Positions 17,281 to 29,400 of a stretch of 64,000 bases of DNA are shown piece by piece. The DNA lies in NCBI RefSeq assembly GCF_900176565.1, contig NZ_FXEH01000006.1:1798001-1862000 (forward strand). Reading direction: 5' to 3'. Position 1 is the first letter of the stretch. Every line of letters starts with the position of its first letter. The DNA is from Thalassobacillus devorans. Lineage in GTDB: Bacteria; Bacillota; Bacilli; Bacillales; Halobacillaceae. The translations under genes and the position numbers were made by a program. The notes beneath the pieces are model-generated. The model did not search any database. It saw only the letters and a program-made list of their open reading frames with translations, and was not told the DNA's origin.

Positions 17281-17311
17281 TATCATGTGTAACGAGGATT
17301 TTTTTCATTCA
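17281..17311 (-). promoter_or_regulatory. Sigma-G type promoter of the SASP gene
   Basis: On the minus strand TGAATG (17306-17311) and CATGATA (17281-17287) are separated by 18 bases, close to the sigma-G consensus (TGAATA, CATACTA). This fits forespore expression. Confidence 0.8.
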
Positions 17312-17363
17312 GACCTCTTGCTGGTATTTGTTGCTAGTAGCTTGAAACCTGTAATATCAGTGT

Positions 17364-18572
17364 TTAAAACAAATCTTCGAATTCATTTTCAATTTTCAAC
17401 TCGGTTTGCAGCTTCAGTTCTATCACTTCTCTTTGCTCCACCGCTTCTTTTATATCTTCAGAAAAATCGACCGCAGATTCGTACTCGCGGGCTTTTTCCT
17501 TCTTTGGTTTCGTCTTAGGAGCTTTCGGCACAAAAACCGTGCAGCAGTCTTCATATGGCCGAATGGAAATATCGTAAGTGCCGATTTTTTGTGATATCGA
17601 AATAATATCTAATTTATCCATGGCTACTAGCGGTCGTATGACAGGAAAATTTGTAACTTCATTAATAGCACTCATACTTTCCATTGTTTGACTGGCAACC
17701 TGGCCAAGGCTTTCGCCAGTTGTCATAGAAAGAATGTCCTGTTCCCTTGCTACAGCCTCACTTATTCGAAGCATCATGCGCCTCATGATTGTCATGCTGT
17801 AACCTTCAGGCATTTCCTGATGAATTTTCTGCTGAATTTTTGTGAAAGGTATCATATGCACTTTCATTTTGATACCGAACCTGGTCATTTCCTGAGCCAA
17901 ATCCATTACTTTTTGTCTGGCTCGTTCACTTGTATAAGGTGGCGAGTGGAAGTGAATAGCTTCGACCTCTACTCCACGCTTCATGGCAAGATATCCAGCA
18001 ACAGGGCTGTCAATTCCGCCAGACAAGAGCAATAAAGTTTTCCCTGTTGTACCGACAGGAAGTCCGCCAGCACCTTGGTATTTCTTCGAGGTTACATAGA
18101 CAGCATCCTGACGTATTTCCACGACTATTTCAACATCCGGGCGGTGAACATCAACTGTAACATCTGACGTATTTTTCAGGATATGCGCCCCTAGCATTTG
18201 ATTCATTTCCTGAGACTTGACCGGAAATGTCTTATCGGTTCGCTTGGCAGAAATTTTGAAGGTACTGGCATGCTTAGCGTCATGAAAAGCAAATAATGCT
18301 GCCTCCTTGATTTTTTCCTCATCCTGCTCGGTACGAAGGGCAAAACTTAAACTCTGAATGCCAAAGACTTCCTGACATGTCTGCATTACCTCATATGGAT
18401 CTTCCCCATTCAAAAGGATATACATACGATCTCTCGTTTTTTTCAGCTTGGCAAGAGGAAACTTTTTCAGTTTATGCACCAGATTGCTTTGCAGTTTTTG
18501 CTCGAATTTATGACGGTTTTTCCCTTTAAGTGCCATCTCGCCATACCGCACCATTATTTGATCAAATTCCAT
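17364..18572 (-). CDS. thiI: tRNA 4-thiouridine synthase ThiI
   Basis: A 402-residue enzyme that adenylates U8 of tRNA and inserts sulfur, also linked to thiamine thiazole synthesis. An N-terminal ferredoxin-like and THUMP region (to about residue 165) is followed by the PP-loop LLLLSGGIDSPVAGYLAM near residue 180. There is no C-terminal rhodanese domain, as in Bacillus, so sulfur must come from a partner. The cysteine desulfurase gene directly upstream (5 bases apart) supplies it; in B. subtilis the NifZ-ThiI pair works this way. The C-terminal tail is highly charged. Confidence 0.96.
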   Translation of the reverse strand: MEFDQIMVRYGEMALKGKNRHKFEQKLQSNLVHKLKKFPLAKLKKTRDRMYILLNGEDPYEVMQTCQEVFGIQSLSFALRTEQDEEKIKEAALFAFHDAKHASTFKISAKRTDKTFPVKSQEMNQMLGAHILKNTSDVTVDVHRPDVEIVVEIRQDAVYVTSKKYQGAGGLPVGTTGKTLLLLSGGIDSPVAGYLAMKRGVEVEAIHFHSPPYTSERARQKVMDLAQEMTRFGIKMKVHMIPFTKIQQKIHQEMPEGYSMTIMRRMMLRISEAVAREQDILSMTTGESLGQVASQTMESMSAINEVTNFPVIRPLVAMDKLDIISISQKIGTYDISIRPYEDCCTVFVPKAPKTKPKKEKAREYESAVDFSEDIKEAVEQREVIELKLQTELKIENEFEDLF

Positions 18573-18577
18573 TTTAT

Positions 18578-19717
18578 CTACCCCATTACTTTATTTAATT
18601 CGGTTAAAACGTTAGCTAATTCCGAGACAAATATATCAATTTCCTTTTGTGTCGTATGATAAGACAAACTGATTCTCAATGCACTTGTCGTCCTGTCTTC
18701 TCTTAGGCGACAGGCTGCCAGTACCGCACTTTCATCGGCTCGTTTGGAGGAACATGCTGACATCGTAGAGATAAAGATATTTTTTTCTCCAAGTGCATGA
18801 ATCACCACTTCCGGTTTAAAACCCGGAACAGAAACATTAACTATATGCGGTGCAGCGTCCTTAGGGGAGTTGATGATCACAAATCTATTTTGTGCTAACC
18901 CTTCCCGGAGTCGGCGATTCAAATTCTTCAAGGTGGAAAGTTCTGTCTGCTTTTTTTCCAAAATTAAGCGCAAAGCTTTCACAAAAGAAACAATACCAGG
19001 CAGGTTTTCTGTACCAGCACGGTATGCCCCTTCCTGTCCCCCTCCATGATGAAGAGGAAATAGCCTGGTTCCTTTTTTTATAAATAAAGCACCTGTACCA
19101 TTCAACCCGTGAATCTTGTGACCGGACATGGTACATAAGTCGATTCCGCACTCGTAAAAATCAAGTTCTAATTTACCCAGTCCCTGTACGTGATCCACAT
19201 GGAAAAACAACTTTGGATGTAGTTTCACGACTTGCCCTATTTCATAAATCGGCTGGATAGTCCCCAGCTCATTATTTACAGACATGAGTGAAAGCAATAT
19301 GGTATCTTGACGGATACTCTCCTTCACATCTTCCAAGCGCACTTCTCCTGCTTCCGTCACAGGTAGATAGGTTACTTCAAAGCCCAGCTTTTCTAAAGAA
19401 GCACATGCTTCCAGGACGGAAGGATGTTCAACTTGACTGGTAATGATATGCTTCCCTCGATTTTGGTGCTCCAATGCAATTCCCTTGATAGCTATATTGT
19501 TCCCTTCCGTGCCACCTGATGTAAAAATAACTTCTTCAGCTGCTATTTTAAGCAGCTGGGCAGCCTGCTTTTTGGATTGAAGCAATAAACGTTCAGCTTC
19601 ACTGCCAAAGCTATGGATGGAAGAAGGATTGGCATAATATTGTTCCGCTACTTTTTGGAAGGTATCGACTACTTCTGGATACGGTTTCGTCGTAGCACTA
19701 TTATCTAAATAAATCAT
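18578..19717 (-). CDS. nifZ: Cysteine desulfurase (NifZ/IscS-like) for ThiI
   Basis: A 379-residue PLP enzyme that takes sulfur from cysteine as a persulfide. The PLP lysine lies in SGHKIHGLNGTGALF, with the upstream FTSGGTEGNN, and the sulfur-carrying cysteine in the flexible loop STMSACSSKRADES near residue 320. Position upstream of thiI indicates it is the dedicated donor for tRNA 4-thiouridine. The ATG at 19717 is preferred because GGGGAAA lies eight bases upstream and it gives the family start IYLDNSATT. The branched-chain transporter gene braB that I recall next to it in B. subtilis is absent. Confidence 0.95.
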   Translation of the reverse strand: MIYLDNSATTKPYPEVVDTFQKVAEQYYANPSSIHSFGSEAERLLLQSKKQAAQLLKIAAEEVIFTSGGTEGNNIAIKGIALEHQNRGKHIITSQVEHPSVLEACASLEKLGFEVTYLPVTEAGEVRLEDVKESIRQDTILLSLMSVNNELGTIQPIYEIGQVVKLHPKLFFHVDHVQGLGKLELDFYECGIDLCTMSGHKIHGLNGTGALFIKKGTRLFPLHHGGGQEGAYRAGTENLPGIVSFVKALRLILEKKQTELSTLKNLNRRLREGLAQNRFVIINSPKDAAPHIVNVSVPGFKPEVVIHALGEKNIFISTMSACSSKRADESAVLAACRLREDRTTSALRISLSYHTTQKEIDIFVSELANVLTELNKVMG

Positions 19718-19777
19718 CGGGATTTCCCCTTTGGCGTTATTTTGCAGTCTCATATATTATCATACCTTTTGTTAAAA

Positions 19778-19822
19778 ATAAACAATACAGGAACCATCAT
19801 AGAATTGATGGTTCCTGTATTT
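19778..19822 (-). terminator. Terminator between ezrA and the desulfurase gene
   Basis: A 16-base-pair perfect stem (19784-19799 with 19806-19821) with a T-rich tail on the minus strand ends the ezrA transcript. Confidence 0.85.
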
Positions 19823-19896
19823 ATCTGGAATACTATTCATTTCAGCAGGAAGGAAGTCTAAAGTCTAATCCAAAACGGATGTCCACCGTTTCCATC

Positions 19897-21588
19897 TTAC
19901 ACTAATACGTCATCACGTGATTCCAATCGGTTCATCAGGTCTGGGTCTACTTCTTTTATAGCTTCAGAAGCCAGTGCAAATGAAGTCTCATAATTGAACG
20001 AACGGAATTCACGTTCGGCTTCAGACAGCCTGGCTGCAACCAATGGATATTGACTGCGATAACGGTTCCCGTATTGAATCACCTGTTCGGCCAGAAGAGC
20101 CTGATCCATTGTCCGGCTTGCAGCTTCAGTTACCTGGCCGATTTTTTCAGAGGCCTCATCTAATGTATTGTTGACCTTGGTCATTTCAAGCGGCTGCTCT
20201 TCCAGACTTATAAAAACTCTTTCGAGCTCTTCATGGCCCCGCTTCAGTTCCTCCGCAAGCTCCTCGGGTATGCCAGGCAGATTACTCTTGCTGAGCTTTC
20301 TGTTTATATCCAGTAACGATTGCTGCATAGCTACCAGTTTCTGCTTTGCTTCATTTTCGTCCTGCCGCAAAGCTCTAATGCTTTCACTGAACGCTTTATG
20401 TTCAGCCTGCAGTTCTTCCAGCTGCTGTTGACAATCCTTAAGTTGTTCTTGCAGCTCGCTATAAGAAGTCGTGTCATCTTCCATTTTCTTTTGAAAATCC
20501 ATGAATTGCTTTTTAATTTTAACCATCCATTTCTCGAGCAGCAGCTGCTTTTCCATATCCTTATCTTCAAAATGGTAGGTACGCTGCAGCTCTTGCACTT
20601 CATGTTTTGTGGCAAGTAGAATCTGTTCGGATTCTTCCAGCACTTCCTGGTATGGCTCAAATTGTTTTTCAATAGTATTCCTGGCAATCGCTTCTTTTTC
20701 AAGCAACTGATAAATTTCCTGAATACGGGCTTCCATTTCTTTCACAGTATCTTCGACGCCATCAAGGCTTCCATCTTCCATCGTGGACACGCACGCAGCC
20801 AATGTCTCCCGGTGAGTATGTATTTCTTTTTCAAAACCAAGGTGGCTCAGACGGTACCCCTCTTCTTTCATCTCTGCCATACCTGCAAGGATTTCGTCAA
20901 GCTGGCCAGGAACTTCCTGCCGGCATTTTTTATACAACAGCGGCAATGCGGTAATTCGCTCCTGAAGGTCTGCCAAGTTAACCTTTAACGTTTGGACAAG
21001 CTCATTGGCTTCCATATAATCTCCTTGCTCGGTCAACTTCTTGTATTCATCGAGGGATTGCTGAATCTCACTTACTTCTTTATCCAATGCACGATAGGCT
21101 TTACCATATTTATGGCGATTCTGCATTAACTCTTTCTTCAGCTCTTTCAATACAGGTTGTACCTGTTCTACTTCCTCTCGGCTTGACTGTTCCGATTCAA
21201 GGAGCTGCTCAAGCTCTTTAAAAATCTTTTTGATGTCCGCTTCTATCGTTTCCAGTTTTTGTTCCGTCTCTTGAATCTTCTGTTTTGCTTTCCGGAAACG
21301 GTAACGGTCAGCAGCTTCTTCCACATCAAACAAATCTTCTTCTAAGTCCGGCAATTCCTGGGTAAGAATACGATCCCAGCGTCCTCGCCAACCGTCGAAT
21401 TTTTCCTGAGTTTCACCCGAGAGGTTAAGGTTCTTTACTTTAGAAAGCTCCTCGGTCACTTGCCGATTCATAATATCCATTTTCCAATTTTCCAGTCGAT
21501 CGACTTGATCATACAACTTCTTACGGCTAATTAATCCATATATGATTAAGCCGATAATCAATACAATAATCCCGATCACGTACTCCAT
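19897..21588 (-). CDS. ezrA: Septation ring formation regulator EzrA
   Basis: A 563-residue membrane protein that modulates FtsZ ring assembly. A single N-terminal membrane segment (residues about 3-21) is followed by long coiled coils forming the spectrin-like arch, ending with LMNRLESRDDVLV. Length is almost the same as B. subtilis EzrA (562). The ATG at 21588 follows AGGAGG by seven bases; the 17 extra upstream codons would precede this site and are rejected. It is divergent from hisJ. Confidence 0.96.
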   Translation of the reverse strand: MEYVIGIIVLIIGLIIYGLISRKKLYDQVDRLENWKMDIMNRQVTEELSKVKNLNLSGETQEKFDGWRGRWDRILTQELPDLEEDLFDVEEAADRYRFRKAKQKIQETEQKLETIEADIKKIFKELEQLLESEQSSREEVEQVQPVLKELKKELMQNRHKYGKAYRALDKEVSEIQQSLDEYKKLTEQGDYMEANELVQTLKVNLADLQERITALPLLYKKCRQEVPGQLDEILAGMAEMKEEGYRLSHLGFEKEIHTHRETLAACVSTMEDGSLDGVEDTVKEMEARIQEIYQLLEKEAIARNTIEKQFEPYQEVLEESEQILLATKHEVQELQRTYHFEDKDMEKQLLLEKWMVKIKKQFMDFQKKMEDDTTSYSELQEQLKDCQQQLEELQAEHKAFSESIRALRQDENEAKQKLVAMQQSLLDINRKLSKSNLPGIPEELAEELKRGHEELERVFISLEEQPLEMTKVNNTLDEASEKIGQVTEAASRTMDQALLAEQVIQYGNRYRSQYPLVAARLSEAEREFRSFNYETSFALASEAIKEVDPDLMNRLESRDDVLV

Positions 21589-21747
21589 AAACAGCCTCCT
21601 AACAGATGACACCTTCCAATAGGGGAAAATAGGCTCCAAAATGATAAATTGTTGTAATTATGATACCATGAGAACAATCATTTTGGCTAAAATATTTCAA
21701 AATAATTAACAATATGACATTTTTTTCTACACAAAAGGGGAATTTCG

Positions 21748-22554
21748 ATGAAAATTGACGGCCATATTCATACTCCTTATTGTCCACACGGCACTTCCGA
21801 TCCATTAAAAGCCTACGTAGAAGAGGCTTTGAAGCAAGGATACCACTCGATGACCTTTACAGAACATGCACCACTGCCACCATCTTTCCTTGATCCTGTG
21901 CCTGATAAAGACAGTGGCATGGATCTCCGATTACTGGAGCGCTATATCCAGGATATTGAACAAGTAAAAAAAGAATATCAAAGGGATATTGACATTCTTA
22001 TTGGGCTGGAAGTCGATTACATTGAAGGCTACGAGCAGGAAACCAGTGATTTTCTTTCCAAATATGGCAGCAGATTAGATGACAGTATACTTTCTGTCCA
22101 TTTTCTGAAAGGGCCAGTCCACTATCATTGCATTGACTTTAGTGAATCAGCTTTCCAAGGAGCAATCGATGACTTCGGCTCGCTCGAAAAAGTTTACCAT
22201 GCCTACTTTCGAACGTTGGAAAAATCAATAAAGGCAGACCTTGGGCCGTACAAGCCTGCCAGAATCGGTCATATGACGCTCGTGCGCAAATTCCATCATC
22301 ATTTTCCATCTCCCGCAGACTGGGATGCTCCTATATCTGCGTTGTTGGAAAAAGTTAAGCAGGGCCGTTATCAGCTGGACTACAACGCTGCAGGGTATTT
22401 TAAGCCCGCCTGCCTGGAGAGTTATCCTCCGCAGCGTATCGCCAGACAAGCGTATCAGGCAGGAATCGAGCTTATCTATGGATCTGATGCTCATAAAAGC
22501 AAAGGAATCGGCCAAGGCTTTGACCGAATCGATCACACACTGACAACCGGCTGA
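21748..22554 (+). CDS. hisJ: Histidinol-phosphatase, PHP type
   Basis: A 268-residue PHP-family phosphatase for the histidine pathway step from histidinol phosphate to histidinol. The metal site begins DGHIHTPYCPHGTSDPL, continues with FTEHAPLP, GLEVDYIEG and SVHFLKG, and closes with GHMTLV and YGSDAHKSKGIG, all as in B. subtilis HisJ. The rest of the his operon is not in the window. It is convergent with refZ and overlaps it by 22 bases. Confidence 0.95.
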   Translation: MKIDGHIHTPYCPHGTSDPLKAYVEEALKQGYHSMTFTEHAPLPPSFLDPVPDKDSGMDLRLLERYIQDIEQVKKEYQRDIDILIGLEVDYIEGYEQETSDFLSKYGSRLDDSILSVHFLKGPVHYHCIDFSESAFQGAIDDFGSLEKVYHAYFRTLEKSIKADLGPYKPARIGHMTLVRKFHHHFPSPADWDAPISALLEKVKQGRYQLDYNAAGYFKPACLESYPPQRIARQAYQAGIELIYGSDAHKSKGIGQGFDRIDHTLTTG

Positions 22555-23153
22555 TTACAAAGCATTTGCACCCACTTTTGAACCGTACGGCTATATTGTT
22601 GAGCAAAATAGCTATGGGATTGGTCGAATGTCACAAAATCCTTCCAATCATGCGGCATAGCATAAGGGGACTGAAGCATGCCTTTAAATTGAAGAAATAA
22701 AAACCGGGCGTCCCGTTTTTCTCTCACCACCGGAGCTACTACTTGCTGGAATAACCCATATAGCAAATGGTTTTCTTTAGACAAGTAGGTTACCAGCATT
22801 TCACGTACAAACTGGTTGTCAAGAGACAGCTCCCGTTGGATAAGACATGTCAGTTGATGACGATCCTGCTTGTAATGTAGAATTACTTCAATTAATCGGC
22901 AAAGACGATCAATCGGGTCTAATTCATCCATTGCATCAGCCTGCTGCTCGACCAGACCGATATAATCCTCATAATAATCAATGATCAACGTTTCAAGCAG
23001 GCCCTGCTTATTGGTGAAATAATAACTGATCAAAGAAACATTCACAGCGGCCTCACCAGCAATATCCCTGACGGAGGTACCATGGTATCCTTTTAGGAAA
23101 AACTGCCGGCAAGCGACATCCATCACTTTTTGTCTGGTCGTGGTCTTTTTCAT
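22533..23153 (-). CDS. refZ: TetR-family regulator RefZ
   Basis: A 206-residue TetR-type DNA-binding protein. The N-terminal helix-turn-helix (TRQKVMDVACRQFFLKGYHG, then TSVRDIAGEAAVNVSLISYYF) is intact. Its place between hisJ and ytsP matches refZ (yttP), which in B. subtilis binds near the origin and helps set the polar septum at sporulation by acting on FtsZ. The identification rests on context and general similarity. It overlaps hisJ in convergent orientation. Confidence 0.88.
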   Translation of the reverse strand: MKKTTTRQKVMDVACRQFFLKGYHGTSVRDIAGEAAVNVSLISYYFTNKQGLLETLIIDYYEDYIGLVEQQADAMDELDPIDRLCRLIEVILHYKQDRHQLTCLIQRELSLDNQFVREMLVTYLSKENHLLYGLFQQVVAPVVREKRDARFLFLQFKGMLQSPYAMPHDWKDFVTFDQSHSYFAQQYSRTVQKWVQMLCNQPVVSV

Positions 23154-23282
23154 CAGGACATCAGCTCCTCTCTTATTAGATTAAAAATTCGCCGTTATTC
23201 ACCAAGAATCCTGTAAAAAACGTTCGTCAATTCCTGCACCTGCAGGCTCGAAAAATATCGAATATGTACTGGAGGTAATCTT

Positions 23283-23762
23283 ATGTTCCAAACTATGCAT
23301 TATAATGGTACCCGCGAAGAAAACTATCAGCTATTGATTAAGCAGCTTGCTGCTTTATTGGAAGGAGAAAGCGATCAGATCGCCAACCTCTCAAATGCTT
23401 CCGCCCTATTAAACCAGTTTTTAAATGATGTTAACTGGGTTGGCTTTTATATTTGGAAAGAAGGAGAACTTGTGCTGGGACCATTCCAGGGACTGCCGGC
23501 TTGCGTACGCATTCCTTCCGGCAAAGGTGTGTGCGGAACAGCTGTAGCAGATAAACAAACCCAGCTTGTGGAGGATGTCCATGCTTTCCCTGGGCATATT
23601 GCCTGTGATGCTGCCAGCCAGTCAGAAATAGTCGTTCCTCTTTTTAAAAACAAGGAATTGTTCGGTGTACTGGATATCGACAGCCCATCAAAATCTCGCT
23701 TCGATGAAACAGATCAAATCTATCTGGAAAAATTCGCCCGGATGCTGGAACAGTACATCTAG
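23283..23762 (+). CDS. ytsP: Free methionine-(R)-sulfoxide reductase, GAF type (YtsP)
   Basis: A 159-residue GAF-domain enzyme that reduces free methionine-R-sulfoxide. Three cysteines typical of active fRMsr proteins are present in LPACVRIP, GKGVCGTA and HIACDAAS, so the protein is likely catalytic rather than just a sensor. The C-terminal VLDIDSPSKSRFDETD is the usual GAF ending. TGGAGG precedes the ATG. It lies between refZ and rpsD, as in B. subtilis; the GGDEF gene ytrP is missing. Confidence 0.93.
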   Translation: MFQTMHYNGTREENYQLLIKQLAALLEGESDQIANLSNASALLNQFLNDVNWVGFYIWKEGELVLGPFQGLPACVRIPSGKGVCGTAVADKQTQLVEDVHAFPGHIACDAASQSEIVVPLFKNKELFGVLDIDSPSKSRFDETDQIYLEKFARMLEQYI

Positions 23763-23792
23763 TGATAGAGTCTATCAAATTTCAATTCTTCC

Positions 23793-23821
23793 TTGACTTC
23801 TTTATGTGTAAAGCCTATAAT
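23793..23821 (+). promoter_or_regulatory. rpsD promoter (sigma-A)
   Basis: TTGACT (23793-23798) and TATAAT (23816-23821) are exactly 17 bases apart, a near-consensus vegetative promoter giving a leader of about 180 bases. Confidence 0.9.
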
Positions 23822-23827
23822 AGCCTT

Positions 23828-24006
23828 TGTGTAAAATAAATGGCAGCCTATGTGAACCTGCGTTGTCATCATTTTGTTCCTCCAGGTGAGGTGCATCGTG
23901 TAACTCTCTGCTGCTGGAGCGATGGTGCATGAAAACAAAATGAGCATCGTGTGTGGGACACACTGTTCTTATTTTATGCAAATAAAATAAAAAGGAGGAA
24001 ATACCT
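23828..24006 (+). promoter_or_regulatory. rpsD leader, probable S4 autoregulatory RNA
   Basis: The leader folds into nested helices. An outer pair TCATTTTGTT with AACAAAATGA closes inner pairs CTCCAG/CTGGAG and CATCG/CGATG that cross, suggesting a pseudoknot. A hairpin GTGTG/CACAC follows at about 23950-23965, before the ribosome site. B. subtilis rpsD is known to be autoregulated by S4 binding its leader, so this is probably the equivalent site. Confidence 0.75.
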
Positions 24007-24609
24007 ATGGCACGCTATACAGGTCCGACTTGGAAAAAGTCACGTCGCCTTGGCATTTCTTTAAGCGGAACAGGTAAGGAGCTTGACAAGCGCCCTTACG
24101 CTCCAGGACAACATGGTCCAAACCAACGTAAAAAACTTTCAGAATACGGTCTTCAACTACAAGAGAAGCAGAAGCTTCGCTTTATGTTTGGACTAACGGA
24201 ACGTCAATTCCGTCGCCTATTCGAAGAAGCAGGTAACATGAAAGGTATCCACGGTGAGAACTTCATGATCTTACTGGAATCCCGTTTGGATAACCTTGTT
24301 TACCGTGCTGGCTTGGCTCGTACTCGCCGTCAAGCTCGCCAATTGGTAAACCACGGCCATGTGACTGTCGATGGTGGACGTGTTGATATTCCATCTTACC
24401 GCGTGAAGCCTGGTCAAGTTATCGGCCTTCGCGAAAAGTCACAAAACCTTGACATCGTTAAAGAAGCGGTTGAAGTGAACAACTTTGTTCCTGAATACCT
24501 TACTTTCGATGCTGAGAAAATGGAAGGTACTTACAGCCGTCTTCCTGAACGCGCTGAACTTCCTTCTGAAATCAACGAAGCGCTTATCGTTGAGTTCTAC
24601 TCTCGTTAA
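24007..24609 (+). CDS. rpsD: 30S ribosomal protein S4
   Basis: A 200-residue primary 16S rRNA-binding protein. The N-terminal [15 protein letters not shown] and the S4 RNA-binding domain ([20 protein letters not shown] and following, about residues 92-155) are clear. Length matches Bacillus S4. The N-terminal zinc-type cysteines of some S4 proteins are absent. AAGGAGGAAA gives a strong ribosome site. It is transcribed alone from a strong promoter through a structured leader, and ends at a strong terminator. Confidence 0.98.
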   Translation: MARYTGPTWKKSRRLGISLSGTGKELDKRPYAPGQHGPNQRKKLSEYGLQLQEKQKLRFMFGLTERQFRRLFEEAGNMKGIHGENFMILLESRLDNLVYRAGLARTRRQARQLVNHGHVTVDGGRVDIPSYRVKPGQVIGLREKSQNLDIVKEAVEVNNFVPEYLTFDAEKMEGTYSRLPERAELPSEINEALIVEFYSR

Positions 24610-24618
24610 TATGCTTCC

Positions 24619-24653
24619 AAAAAAGCCATCCGAGTTTTCGGATGGCTTTTTTT
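24619..24653 (+). terminator. rpsD terminator
   Basis: An 11-base-pair stem (24623-24633 with 24638-24648) is followed by a T run. Confidence 0.92.
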
Positions 24654-24702
24654 ATATGACAGATAAAGGTGATTAATTCTGTAATAAATGAGCGTCCCTA
24701 TC

Positions 24703-24738
24703 AAAAAGCAAAAACCTGTGGTCTATGCCACAGGTTTT
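24703..24738 (-). terminator. tyrS terminator
   Basis: An 11-base-pair perfect stem (24711-24721 with 24728-24738) with a T-rich tail on the minus strand, just past the tyrS stop. Confidence 0.88.
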
Positions 24739-24745
24739 GAATGAT

Positions 24746-26300
<1,555 letters not shown>

Positions 26301-26383
26301 ACTTAATAATATTTTTAACATAGACCTGCCAAAAAAGCAATCCTTAATTCCATTCGTGCATTCCTGACATTGGCAGGATGTGT

Positions 26384-26389
26384 TATAAT
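26384..26389 (+). promoter_or_regulatory. -10 element of the PBP gene
   Basis: TATAAT at 26384-26389 lies 30 bases before the PBP ATG. The -35 region (TTCCTG at 26361-26366, 17-base spacer) is weak. Confidence 0.55.
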
Positions 26390-26418
26390 ATAAAATGGAT
26401 TTTTTAGGAGGTCTTATT

Positions 26419-29400
26419 ATGTCTAATTACCCCAAAAAAGGTATAAATAAAGAAAAACTGCTGGAATTTTGGCGAAGTGGAAAACTCCAAAAGTCTAGCC
26501 GTATTACTTATGATGTTACGTGGAACATCATCTTATTTTTCATTGTGCTCGGTATTATCGGTTTGTTTTTTGCCGGAGGTGCTGGAGCTGGTTATTTTGC
26601 CTCACTCGTAAAAGACGAAAAGGTCATGAGCAAAGAGGAAATGAGCCAGGATGTGTATAATTACGCTTCTACCTCAGAACTATATTTTGCAGATAATAAA
26701 TATTTAGGTAAAATTCGGTCAGATTTACACAGAGAAGAAGTGACCCTCGATGAAGTTGCCCCTTATTTAAAAAATGCCATCATTGCGACAGAAGATGCAA
26801 ACTTCAATGAACATGACGGAGTAGTACCAAAAGCAATTATGAGAGCTGTGGCACAGGAAGTAACCAATGCCTCCATAAAAACCGGGGGAAGTACTTTGAC
26901 GCAGCAAATCATCAAGAATCAGATTCTGACAAATGAGGTTTCTTTTGAACGTAAAGCCAAAGAAATCCTGCTTGCTCTACGTTTAGAACGCTTCTTCGAA
27001 AAAGATGAAATTTTAGAAGCATACTTAAACATCGTCCCGTTCGGACGTGATGCGAATGGAAGAAATATTGCAGGTATCCAGACAGCTGCACAAGGGATTT
27101 TTAATGTCGATGCTAAAGATCTCACACTTCCTCAAGCTGCTTTTATTGCCGGCCTTCCACAAAGTCCTACTTACTATTCTCCCTTTACTAATGGAGGACA
27201 GCAAAAAGAAAATATCGAACCAGGACTCAGCCGAATGCGGGAAGTGCTCTCCAGAATGCTGGAGGGCGGCTATATAACCGAGGAAGAATATGAAGAAGCG
27301 CTTGAGTATGATATTAAATCAAACCTGGCTGATCCAGAACCTTCTTCTATTAATGATTATCCATGGCTTACATTTGAAGTAGAAGAACGTGCCCAGGAAA
27401 TTCTCGCTAGGAGTCTAGCAAAACAAGACGGCCATACAATGGAAGATTTACAATCTGATGAAGAACTCCGGGAAGAGTATGAAGCGAATGCCAGACGCGA
27501 ACTCCGCTCTGGAGGATATAAAGTTCACACAACAATCGATAAAGAAATGTATGACGTCGTACAGAAAGTTAAAAATGAGTATAACAACTATGGCCGCAAT
27601 AAAACCACCCAATTGGAAGATGCGGACGGCAATATGGTTGATGTCACACTACCCGTTCAAGTCGGCAGTGTAATCATGGAAAACAAGACTGGTAAGATAC
27701 TCGCCTTCATTGGTGGTCGTGACTTCTTCAAACATGGAGAATTGAATCACGCCACCCAGGCCAGACGATCAGCCGGTAGTACCATGAAACCACTTATCGC
27801 TTATGCACCAGGAATAGAGGAAGGCATATTACACCCTGGATCTGTTTTTGCCGATGTACCTTTCAAATATGTAGGAATCGACCAAGAACTGAGGAACTAT
27901 TCCGGTGGGTATCATGGCTTTACTTCCATCAGATATGCTTTGGCTAAATCATACAACATACCTGCTGTCAAAGCTTTCAATGAAGCTAACAAGAGCGTGG
28001 ACATGGCGAAATACGGAAAAGCAATGGGCTTCACTACCATTGCTGATGAAGCCTTCTCTTACCAGGCAACCGCTATCGGGGCACAGGATGTAACCATTGA
28101 AGAAAATACCAATGCTTTCGCAACGTTGGGTAATAATGGCCAATTCGCTGATGGCTACATGATAGAAAAAATTGTCGATAAAAATGGCGAACCGATATAT
28201 GAACATGAAAATAAAGCTGAAAAAGTATTCAGCCCGCAGACCGCTTATTTGACGGTTGATATGATGAGAGATGTACTCGATTATGGGACAGCTTCCGGTA
28301 TTAAAGGACAGTTGTCTAATCCAGGCGTCGATTGGGCCGGTAAAACTGGTACATCCAATGATTATACGGATACCTGGTTCGTTGCCACGAATCCGAATAT
28401 CACCGTGAGTATGTGGATGGGCTACGACTATAAACTCAAATTGGACCGTAATGGCTATAGCAGCCGGAACACAGCTCTTTGGGCGCGAGTGGTAAATGCA
28501 ATATCGGAAGTTAATCCTGAACTGGCGGCACCAAATAAAAGCTTCGAGCGGCCGGACGGGATCGTAGAGCGCTCTTATTGTGCCACTTCCGGGCTGGTAC
28601 CTTCCGACTTATGTTCGAAAGCTGGTTTAGTCGAAAAAGATATTTACAATGCCGACCATGCTCCAACTAAGAAAGATGACAGCTTAACCAGTGGCGGCGG
28701 CGACTTTGTCAAAGTCAAAGATAAGCTGGTTGTCGCAGGTCCAAGTACACCAAGCGAATTCGTTAATAAGAGCAGCGGAGGCGTAACACTGAATCCAGAT
28801 TTCTTAAAAGAAAGAGGCCTGGATAAACCGGATATTTTACCTCATTTAATCCCTTCTTCGGATAAATGGAGCAAGGTAGCTTTACCAGACGGCAGTTCCA
28901 TTGACGCATCAGAAGGAATTGAAAATGACGGTAAGAATCCTGCCGCACCGGGTGGCGTGACAGCGAACAGTTCTGCAGTTAGCTGGTCGGCTTCATCCAG
29001 CAATGATGTTGTGGGATATCGTGTGTATCGTGCTTCCTCAGAGAATGGGTCATACAGCCTCATTGGCAGTACCACAGACACCAGATATGGTTTTTCTGGT
29101 TCTGATGGCTTTTATGCTGTAAAAGCAGTCGATTACTTCGGTATGGAATCGTCCATGTCTTCCGCTGTCAAAGTAGGTTCACCTGGTCAGCCTAATGAAC
29201 CGGATGAACCGAATGAACCGGCCGATGCCCCTGCAGATGAGCCGGAAGAAGAACCATCCGATGAACCGGCCGAAGAAGATAACAATGCACCTGAAGAAGA
29301 ATCTACAGACGATACATCCGAATCACAGACAGATGAACAGCAATCAGAAGAAGATACGGATGATGCAGCTGAAGATGGGGCAGATGAAGAATCCGAAGCA

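Noticed and set aside
29200-29290. Short tandem repeats as a possible CRISPR or minisatellite
   Set aside because: They are in-frame codons for Glu-Pro-Asp repeats of the PBP tail, with no spacers.
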